DNA of 32,081 nt from Phycisphaerales bacterium (GTDB lineage: Bacteria; Planctomycetota; Phycisphaerae; Phycisphaerales; SM1A02). Below the pieces are notes generated by a model, which was given only the letters and a program-made list of their open reading frames with translations, was not told where the DNA came from and ran no database searches. This document shows, piece after piece, positions 1 through 6,349 of the stretch (position 1 is the first letter of the stretch; each line of letters starts with the position of its first letter). Both the position numbers and the translations under genes were made by a program. The stretch covers positions 3,732,036-3,764,116 of the forward strand of contig CP070772.1 of the NCBI GenBank assembly GCA_020345805.1, written 5' to 3'.

Positions 1-468
1 GCGGTCCTCGTCAGGCGGGGCCAGGCGATGCATCAGGATCAGACCGCAACTGCGCTCCGCCGCCAGATCGAGGATCCGCTCGTCCTCGCGGCCCGCGGAG
101 ACGTCGTTGATGATGTCCGCCCCGGCATCCAGGGCGGCCTCCGCCACCGGGAGCAGCGTGGTGTCGATCGAAATCGCCGCGTCACTGCGGGCGCGGAGTT
201 CGGCAATCACCGGCCGCGTGCGGCGGATCTGCTCGCCGGCGCGAACCCGCTCCGACCCCGGCCGGGTCGATTCGCCCCCAACGTCGATCACGCATGCGCC
301 CTGTTCGACCAGATCCAGGGCGTGGGCGACCGCATCATCAACCGTCTTCAGCATCCCTCCATCGGAGAAGCTGTCCGGGGTGACGTTGATCACCCCGATC
401 AGGCGGGGCTCGTTGAACGTCAGCCGCCGTTCGGGGGAGATGCGCCAGATGAGATCGGACTGAGGCAT
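1..468 (-). CDS. folP: Dihydropteroate synthase, N-terminal part (runs off the window)
   Basis: DHPS condenses 6-hydroxymethyl-7,8-dihydropterin diphosphate with p-aminobenzoate to give dihydropteroate in cytosolic folate synthesis. I translated the minus strand from the ATG at 468: 156 codons are open to the window edge. The family signatures are clear: GVINVTPDSFSDGG (about residues 25-38), the pterin/diphosphate-binding loop, and DVGGESTRPGS (about 68-78), followed by SIDTT and GADIINDVS, in the usual order and spacing for a TIM-barrel DHPS. The C-terminal half, with the later substrate-binding lysine and arginine, lies outside the window. The next gene starts divergently at 596, so 469-595 should hold both promoters. 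No other folate gene is visible. The family assignment is secure; the gene is cut only by the window edge. Confidence 0.95.
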   Translation of the reverse strand, partial: MPQSDLIWRISPERRLTFNEPRLIGVINVTPDSFSDGGMLKTVDDAVAHALDLVEQGACVIDVGGESTRPGSERVRAGEQIRRTRPVIAELRARSDAAISIDTTLLPVAEAALDAGADIINDVSAGREDERILDLAAERSCGLILMHRLAPPDEDR

Positions 469-595
469 GGTGAGTGGATAAGGTGCAATGTGAAAGGCGG
501 CGGCGTTATCCTTCATGGAATCCGGCGGAGCGCCTTCGAAGGCACAGTTTATCTTCCCCGCGCGCCGGATGCGCCGACGACGTATCCTTACGACC

Positions 596-1834
596 ATGGA
601 GCCCGCAACGGAGATCATCCTGCGGCACGGCCTGCTGCTGACCCTGCCGATTCTTTGCGCGCTGATCCTGCGCGGGGCGAGGCTGCCGGGCTGGCCGGTG
701 TTGGGCGGCCTGATGGCCGGCATCCTCCTCGGCCCCACCTTCCTCGGCGGGGTGTCTCCCAACACCTATGAACAACTCTTCGAAGGGGCGGTCCAGCAGC
801 GAATCGCCCGCGATGGTCTGGCGATCGCCCTCTCGGATCCCAAATTGCCGCCCGAGACGCGACCGCAACTCCAGGCGGCGCTGATAGATGCTGAGGAACT
901 ATGGGAAGATGCGCGTTGGGTCGATCAGCGACCGCTGCGCTGCCACACCGGGACGGTGGTGGCGCTGACGTTGCTCGGGGCGGGATGGCTGGCGGTGAGA
1001 AGAAACGGGCGCAGGCCGGGTCTGGCGGTCCCGGCAAGTGTCGGAGTCTGGTCGGCCGCACTTCCGGGGGCGCTGGCGTTTGTGGCCATGACCCGGTGGT
1101 GGGGCTTCACGACTGCTCAGGGAGCGGTCGCCGCGGCCGCGGTGGCCATAGGCCCATGGACTCTTACGCGGATCGACCGGGAAGCTGCGGATGCCGCGGA
1201 GCTGGGCGGAGCCCGCATGGTGCAGACCGCCGGCCGAATGGCGTCGGTGATAGCCCTCCCTGCCGCCCTATGGGGCATGTGGCAGCAGCGCGGCGGCGAA
1301 GTGTTGATCTGGGCCGCCCCGCTCTGCGCCATCATCCTCGCCTGGCTGATCCCCCCACCGCGACTGCCAGGCCCAGCCCCCGAAAAAAAGACTCCCGACC
1401 CCTTTTTTCCGGAAAAGGGGTCGGGAGTCTTTTTCGCGCGGGAGGTGTTGGGGGTGGTGGCGGTGCCGGGGCTGGCGGCTTGCGCGGCGGTGAAGGTCGA
1501 CCTGTTTGGGGATTTCGCCATCTGGCCGGTGATCGTGCTTTTGCTCTTGAGCGGCGACGCCCGGTGGCTCGGCGCATACGCGGGTGCGATGCTGCCCGGC
1601 GGCCGCCGTTGGCTGCGCACCATGCGCCTGGTCATGGGCTCGATGGCTTGCGGCCCCACGCAACTGGCAATCGCGGCAATCGCCGTGCATACCCGCACCA
1701 TCCCAGATGTCATTCCGCTGGCGCTTCTTCTCGGCGCGGCCTACATCGAGATTTCCGTCCCTCTCCGCCGCCACATGAGCCGCCGCCTGATGGAAACGGA
1801 AGAGGAAATCGCAAACATCAGCGATGACACATAA
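596..1834 (+). CDS. Multi-pass membrane protein with cation:proton antiporter-like N-terminus
   Basis: This is a 413-residue protein rich in hydrophobic segments. The first 50 residues (LTLPILCALILRG, then GLMAGILLGPTFLGG) resemble the first two helices of Kef/CPA2-type cation:proton antiporters, where G-x-LAGILLGP-x-LG is a familiar pattern. The rest is not recognisably an antiporter: a charged segment follows at about 60-115, then further membrane helices, including the stretch GDFAIWPVIVLLLLSG near 310. I chose the ATG at 596 over the upstream one at 515 because translation from 515 begins with a basic, non-conserved leader. Residues of about 264-280 are encoded by a palindromic DNA element inserted in frame between two hydrophobic regions. 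The gene runs convergently into the DUF1080 gene. Transport function is inference only. Confidence 0.6.
   Translation: MEPATEIILRHGLLLTLPILCALILRGARLPGWPVLGGLMAGILLGPTFLGGVSPNTYEQLFEGAVQQRIARDGLAIALSDPKLPPETRPQLQAALIDAEELWEDARWVDQRPLRCHTGTVVALTLLGAGWLAVRRNGRRPGLAVPASVGVWSAALPGALAFVAMTRWWGFTTAQGAVAAAAVAIGPWTLTRIDREAADAAELGGARMVQTAGRMASVIALPAALWGMWQQRGGEVLIWAAPLCAIILAWLIPPPRLPGPAPEKKTPDPFFPEKGSGVFFAREVLGVVAVPGLAACAAVKVDLFGDFAIWPVIVLLLLSGDARWLGAYAGAMLPGGRRWLRTMRLVMGSMACGPTQLAIAAIAVHTRTIPDVIPLALLLGAAYIEISVPLRRHMSRRLMETEEEIANISDDT
1385..1434. repeat. In-frame palindromic repeat element inside a coding sequence
   Basis: There is a perfect 22-base inverted repeat: left arm 1385-1406, loop 1407-1412 (ttccgg), right arm 1413-1434. 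The core of the arm is GACTCCCGACCCC, flanked by runs of A and T. With slips in the A/T runs the symmetry extends to the flanking cg pairs. It encodes about 17 residues (KKTPDPFFP, then KGSGVFF) without breaking the frame. Because it is a palindrome, the opposite strand encodes nearly the same peptide. It occurs once in this window. It looks like a mobile or dispersed palindromic element rather than a terminator, since it sits in mid-gene. Confidence 0.85.
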
Positions 1835-1835
1835 G

Positions 1836-1851
1836 ACCGGGCAAGCCCGGT
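1836..1851. terminator. Short hairpin between convergent genes, possible shared terminator
   Basis: ACCGGGC (1836-1842) and GCCCGGT (1845-1851) form a compact hairpin two bases after the stop codon of the plus-strand gene. The next minus-strand gene ends at 1894, so the hairpin could serve both. There is no strong T-tract, so its strength as an intrinsic terminator is uncertain. Confidence 0.4.
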
Positions 1852-1893
1852 GCTATATGAGTGTGGCAATCAAAGTGCGTATCATCGCGGGCG

Positions 1894-3267
1894 TCAGTTG
1901 GCGGAGGCGTCGATATCGGCGGCGATGCGTTTGATGCGGATGTTACGGAACTGCACGGGGTCGCTGTGGCCGGCGAATCCGAAATGACCCGTCGTGCGCG
2001 TGCGCCCCCGGAAGTGATCCGCATCGTACATGAACTCCTTAACATCATTCAGGTCCGCATCGACAATCACCGTGCCGTTGAGTTCGACTTTGATGGTTGA
2101 TCCCCTGACGGTGACCTGCTGGAAGTTCCACTGGCCGGGTTCGCGGAGGTAGCCGCGATGGGCGGCGACCTGGCCGTAGACTGAGCCGTGATACTGCCGG
2201 GGATCGAGGCCGGCGAACTTGGGATGCGTGTTGTCCAGCACCTGCAATTCACACATGCCGACGTAGGCGGTGTCGCCTTCTCCGGGATATCGAATGGCCA
2301 GCCCGTTATTCCCGCCGGGCGGGAGCAGGAATTCGAGCTGCACGATGAAATCTGCGTATTCGTCTTCGGTGTAGATCGTGCCCCCCATGCCCGGCCGGCA
2401 CATCAAAGCGCCGTCGTTGACTTCGTAGTTTTCGATCGGCCCCGCCCAGCCGGTGAAGTCTTGGCCGTTGAAGATCGGCTCGAAGCCATCGCCGCCTTCG
2501 CGCTCGACCACCCTCCCACGGCGCAACATCGCGTTGGCCTCATTCGGCGGTATCTCTCGGATGAAGACGTTGCGCCAGCGGATTTCCCCGCCGTGGGTCT
2601 GCAACTGGATCGGCCCGCTGCGTGGAAGCGGCAAGGATCGATCGAAGTAGTTCTCCATGCGGGCGTGATCGACGACAAGCTGGTGGTTGAGAAAGACGGT
2701 CACCCGCTCGCCGACCATGATGGCGCGGATGCGGTTCCACTGGCCGAAGGGTTTGTCGGCGAGCACAAGAGGATCCTTCCCCGGCGCGCCGTCACTGTTG
2801 TTCCACAGCCCGCCGGACCCCTTGTCCGCGCCGTGGCTCCATTTGCCGCCTTCTTCGGTGTGGTCCCAGATCTGAATCTGCGGAACGCCGCGCAGATAGA
2901 TGCCGCTGTCGGCGCCGGCGACAGTGCGATACTCAAGCAGCAGCTCGAAGTCGCGGTAGTTGCGGTTCGTGGTGAGATACAGGCCGCGACCGTCGTTGAT
3001 GAGCACGCCTTCCCCGACGGACCAGTGGCGCTGGATGTCTTTGAGGCTCACGGTGCGCTTGATCGCCAGTTCCTCGCGACTCAGGGCCATCCAGGTTCGC
3101 GGATCCTCCGTGCCGGCCCCCCACCAGCCCGCGAGGTCGCGCCCGTTGAACAGAGCGTTGAACCCTTCCGGCGGGCGGTTCAGCACCAGGTCGGTTGGCC
3201 GTGCGGCCGCGCATTCCGCGGCGGCGAGCGTCAGGCACCAGACGAAGATCACGGACGGGTATCGCAT
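1894..3267 (-). CDS. Secreted protein with two DUF1080 (3-keto-disaccharide hydrolase-like) domains
   Basis: The product has 457 residues. An N-terminal signal peptide is evident (hydrophobic VIFVWCLTLAAA followed by small residues, cleavage near 22). Two DUF1080 units follow: about 35-238, opening GFNALFNGRDLAGWWG, and about 260-450, opening GFEPIFNGQDFTGWAG. Each contains the family features of a lectin/glucanase-like jelly roll, for example SGIYLRG and IQIWD in unit 1, and NGLAIRYPG and ELQVLD in unit 2. The family is greatly expanded in Planctomycetota, and some members act on 3-keto-glycosides, so an extracytoplasmic role in carbohydrate degradation is plausible but not shown. A strong ribosome-binding site, GAGGAGG, lies 7 bases before the ATG at 3267. 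No sugar-oxidoreductase partner is adjacent. The domain call is secure; the substrate is unknown. Confidence 0.9.
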   Translation of the reverse strand: MRYPSVIFVWCLTLAAAECAAARPTDLVLNRPPEGFNALFNGRDLAGWWGAGTEDPRTWMALSREELAIKRTVSLKDIQRHWSVGEGVLINDGRGLYLTTNRNYRDFELLLEYRTVAGADSGIYLRGVPQIQIWDHTEEGGKWSHGADKGSGGLWNNSDGAPGKDPLVLADKPFGQWNRIRAIMVGERVTVFLNHQLVVDHARMENYFDRSLPLPRSGPIQLQTHGGEIRWRNVFIREIPPNEANAMLRRGRVVEREGGDGFEPIFNGQDFTGWAGPIENYEVNDGALMCRPGMGGTIYTEDEYADFIVQLEFLLPPGGNNGLAIRYPGEGDTAYVGMCELQVLDNTHPKFAGLDPRQYHGSVYGQVAAHRGYLREPGQWNFQQVTVRGSTIKVELNGTVIVDADLNDVKEFMYDADHFRGRTRTTGHFGFAGHSDPVQFRNIRIKRIAADIDASAN

Positions 3268-3704
3268 CGGACAGCCTCCTCATGCTCCGGATTCCCCGGC
3301 GACGTGCCAAAGCATAGCCGGTCGCGGCCGGGAGGCGGAGGCCCCACTCCCTTCGGAGCCGGCGTGGGACAGCGGACCACGCACACCGGTAACCTGCTGT
3401 CATCAGAGACTTTAAGCTTGGCTGCCGGCGTGCGCGGTGGCCGGGGCGGCCCTCCGGCTGTCTCCCCGCCTGCATGCAGCAGAGAACCGCGGAAGTCCCA
3501 AGGGCGATTTCAACTGCCGATCTTCATTAAAGAAAGCAAAAAAAGCGCGTCGTCTCGGTGCGCTGCTGTCGTTTCCGGCAGTAGTGGACTTGGTGGTCCA
3601 CGGCCCTGACGGGGCCCGGCAACCGCGAATGCCGACCGGCCCCGCCGGGTGTGAAGGAAAGCACGGGCCGGCATCCCCGGCTCCTCACCAACGGAGACGA
3701 CAAA
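3268..3704. other. 437-base intergenic region between divergent genes
   Basis: This region separates two divergently transcribed genes for secreted proteins and should contain both promoters. I see no convincing gene here. An A-rich stretch (about 3526-3548) and a structured GC-rich leader (about 3601-3671) are the only notable contents. Confidence 0.5.
3601..3671 (+). promoter_or_regulatory. Candidate structured 5' leader before the dockerin-protein gene
   Basis: The 100 bases before the start codon at 3705 can fold: CCGGCCC (3636-3642) pairs with GGGCCGG (3665-3671) around a 22-base loop containing GTGTGAAGGAAAGC, and it is preceded by GGGGCCCGGCAACC. I do not recognise it as a known riboswitch class. 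It may simply be GC-rich sequence. Confidence 0.25.
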
Positions 3705-6008
3705 ATGTCATTTACGCATACAACCTGCAACTGGCGATCAGTCTTGATCGCCTCCATCGTGCTCGGAACTCTCCAGCCTGCCGATCTTAGGGCCGAGGAG
3801 TACGAGCTGATCATCTGCCCCAGCAAGGACGCCTTCGTGGACAGCAAGAACGAGTACACGAACTACGGCACCTTTCCGGAACTGTTCACGGGCGAGTGTG
3901 AGTGGATGGATATGAACTATCTGGGTCATGGAAGGACCAAGACTTTTCTGGAGTTCGATCTGAGCGAAATCCCTGCCAAATCCTCGCTGATTGACGTCAA
4001 GCTCAAGATGTATTGCTTTGATGATGGCAATCCCTCCATACCGAGAGAGATCCGCGTGAACTGGGTTTACAACTGGTGGAGCGAAACCGGCATCAACTTC
4101 AACAACGCTCCGATCTCTTATCACATCTCCTCGGATGAAATCACGACCGTTGGACCCGGGAAATGGTACGTCTGGGACAACGAGGTCATTTTCTGGGACG
4201 TGTACCTCTCTTATCACGGGGGACCCTGGGGGAATCCCGCCCCGATCTCCTGGGCGGTGACCGAGGAATACAACCCGTTGGAAGCGTTCCTTCTCCATCG
4301 CTTCTATAGCAAGGAGGACCCGGACCCGTCGATGCATCCGAGGCTGGTGGTCACCTATGAGGGCAATACGGCGCCCCAGACCCACGACGACTGTGACGGT
4401 AAAGGTGCAATGGCGGTGAGCGAGGGCAAGTTCCCCTTTTTCACGGACGATGCCACCTTCGACGGGCCCGGTCTGTGCATGACCAGCCCCAACGTCTGGT
4501 ACAAATATACGCCCTCCCGTTCGGGCGTGGCCTGCCTGAGTCTGTGCGGCAGTGGCTACGACACCAAGCTCGCCGTCTATGCCAGCGGTTCCTGTGATCT
4601 GTCATCCAATGATCTACTCGCCTGCGATGATGACTACTGCGGCTGTGACGAGAACGGACAGCAGTGTCTCGACTCGCAGACGAAGCTGCGGGTCGTGGAA
4701 GGGCTGGAGTATCTCGTGGAGGTGGGTGGCAGCACTTCCCAGGATACCGGGCCGGGTCTGTTGACCATCAACTGCTGCGAGATCGAATATCAGCCAGGCG
4801 ACATCGCCGAAGGCGAGGGCGTGACGCCCAATGAATACATCGACAACTACAACGGGGGTTGCCAGAGCCCGGAGATGGCGGTGGCCCCCATCAATTGCGA
4901 AGATACCATCGCCGGCCTGACCGGCAACTTCTATCGTGCCGGGGCGCCGGTGCGCGACACGGACTGGTACCATATCGATCACTTCGGGGGCGATCTGACC
5001 TGGACCGCGGCGGCCGAGTGCCCTATCGAGATCGTCATCTACGATGCGAAGGATCCCTTGTGGCTCTGCGCTAATCCCGCCGAGATCCCACAGGTCCGTG
5101 CAACCGCCGAGCCTTGCCAGACTGCATCGGTCACCTGGGAGGATGCTCCCGAGGGCCCGTACTGGCTGCTCATCGCGCCGTGGGACATCTGGAAGGGCGA
5201 CGACATCGCGGGCTGGCCCAACGATTGCAAGTACCGCGCCACGCTTGGTTGCAGCTTCGAGGAGAATTTCGACAGCTACCAGGCCGGAAGCAAGCTGGCC
5301 GGTCAGGGCGGTTGGGAGGCGTGGGACGGCGACCCCGCCGCGGGCGACTTCTTCGTCACCTCCGACCAATCGCAGAGCCCACCCAACTCCGTCGTGATCG
5401 ACGACTTCGATGATGCCGTTCATCAGCATTCCGCGCGCACCAGCGGCAAGTGGGAATACACGGCGTGGGTCTACGTACCCGAGGAGATGGACGGGTTGCA
5501 GTACTTCATTCTGCTGAACACCTATCCGGCTTATTACGAAACCCCGGAGCGCTGGTCGCTCCAGCTCGAGCTGGACGGGGAGGCGGGAGTCGTGGAGGAC
5601 TACCTCGGCTCCGACACCGTTCCCCTGGTAAGAGACCAATGGGCGGAGATCCGCGTGGTGATCGATCTCGACAGCGACAGCCAATCAGTGTATTACAACG
5701 GCCAGCACGTGGTCACGAAGGGCTGGACGGACGGCGTGAAACCGGGCGGCGCGCTGAATATCGCCGCGGTCGATCTGTACAGCCACGGCGCCACGGCGGT
5801 CTATTACGACGACATGGCGCTGCGCGAGTACGTTTCCTCCTGCCCCGCCGACGTCAACAGCGATCTGACGGTCGATATCAATGACCTCTTCCAGGTTCTG
5901 GCGGCGTGGGGAACGTGCAACGAATGTCCCGAAGATGTGAATGTCGACGGGACCGTGGATATCAACGACCTGTTTGAGGTGCTGAGTGCCTGGGGGCCGT
6001 GCCCCTGA
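3705..6008 (+). CDS. Secreted multidomain protein: DNRLRE-like domain, lectin-like domain, C-terminal dockerin-like pair
   Basis: The product has 767 residues. I chose the ATG at 3705, preceded by ACGGAGACGACAAA, because a signal peptide starts there (SVLIASIVLGTLQPADLRA). The upstream in-frame ATG at 3651 adds 18 charged residues. From about residue 35 the sequence (KDAFVDSKNEYTNYG, later KTFLEFDLSEIP and INFNNAP) matches the DNRLRE/CBM96-type beta-sandwich of cell-surface proteins. The middle contains two PPC-like beta domains rich in Asp and Cys. Near 530-690 a concanavalin-like region starts with FDSYQAGSKLAGQGGW. The last 55 residues are two dockerin-type Ca-loop repeats (DVNSDLTVDINDLF and DVNVDGTVDINDLF), each followed by AWG-x-C, ending WGPCP. 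This GC-type dockerin tail is typical of Phycisphaerae surface or secreted proteins and probably anchors or sorts the protein. Enzymatic activity is not evident. Confidence 0.85.
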   Translation: MSFTHTTCNWRSVLIASIVLGTLQPADLRAEEYELIICPSKDAFVDSKNEYTNYGTFPELFTGECEWMDMNYLGHGRTKTFLEFDLSEIPAKSSLIDVKLKMYCFDDGNPSIPREIRVNWVYNWWSETGINFNNAPISYHISSDEITTVGPGKWYVWDNEVIFWDVYLSYHGGPWGNPAPISWAVTEEYNPLEAFLLHRFYSKEDPDPSMHPRLVVTYEGNTAPQTHDDCDGKGAMAVSEGKFPFFTDDATFDGPGLCMTSPNVWYKYTPSRSGVACLSLCGSGYDTKLAVYASGSCDLSSNDLLACDDDYCGCDENGQQCLDSQTKLRVVEGLEYLVEVGGSTSQDTGPGLLTINCCEIEYQPGDIAEGEGVTPNEYIDNYNGGCQSPEMAVAPINCEDTIAGLTGNFYRAGAPVRDTDWYHIDHFGGDLTWTAAAECPIEIVIYDAKDPLWLCANPAEIPQVRATAEPCQTASVTWEDAPEGPYWLLIAPWDIWKGDDIAGWPNDCKYRATLGCSFEENFDSYQAGSKLAGQGGWEAWDGDPAAGDFFVTSDQSQSPPNSVVIDDFDDAVHQHSARTSGKWEYTAWVYVPEEMDGLQYFILLNTYPAYYETPERWSLQLELDGEAGVVEDYLGSDTVPLVRDQWAEIRVVIDLDSDSQSVYYNGQHVVTKGWTDGVKPGGALNIAAVDLYSHGATAVYYDDMALREYVSSCPADVNSDLTVDINDLFQVLAAWGTCNECPEDVNVDGTVDINDLFEVLSAWGPCP

Positions 6009-6349
6009 ACCACTCATGCCTTATCTGACGATGGAGGCGACGCGAGGCAGGCCGACCGTGGTCTGCCTCCGCGTCGCTTTCATCATTCGCTTCATCTCCA
6101 TTACTCCATTCATCCCAGGGCACCGCCCGGCGGCGGCCACAGCCGCGGGGAGACAATCAGGGCATCGGGGACCGCCTTCTGCCAGCCCGCAACCCTCCTC
6201 GCAGGCCTGACCGGCGGCTTACACACGGCAACCCGCGGGTATTGCGGGTCTGGCCATGAAACGCGATGCGGCCGGGTGTAGAATCCACTGCGGCAGTCCT
6301 TCTTCGGGCGGTGGCCGGCCGCCGGCCTCGCCTGCCGGAGTGACAGGAC
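6009..6349 (+). other. 341-base intergenic region
   Basis: A terminator-like hairpin lies at its left end (see 6037-6080). Close to the right end, TGTAGAATCC (6277-6286) resembles a sigma-70 -10 element, but I find no good -35 at the right distance. No gene is supported here. Confidence 0.4.
6037..6080 (+). terminator. Intrinsic terminator after the dockerin-protein gene
   Basis: A 14-base arm (6037-6050, GCGACGCGAGGCAG) pairs with 6063-6077 (CTGCCTCCGCGTCGC) with a single bulged base. The loop is 12 bases, and TTT follows at 6078-6080. It lies 29 bases after the stop codon at 6008. The stem is strong and the T-tract is short. Confidence 0.65.

Noticed and set aside
1385..1434. Intrinsic terminator inside the membrane-protein gene
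   Set aside because: The hairpin with flanking A and T runs looks like a bidirectional terminator, but the frame continues through it and the protein remains membrane-like on both sides, so an inserted palindromic element explains it better.
2188..3609. 473-codon plus-strand frame opposite the DUF1080 gene
   Set aside because: It mirrors the DUF1080 coding sequence, whose domains, signal peptide and ribosome-binding site are clear. The antisense product has no family features.
3611..3660. SAM riboswitch suggested by CCCGGCAACC
   Set aside because: GGCAACC is part of the SAM-I/IV core, but I could not find the surrounding P1, kink-turn and P4 elements, and the downstream gene has no link to methionine metabolism.
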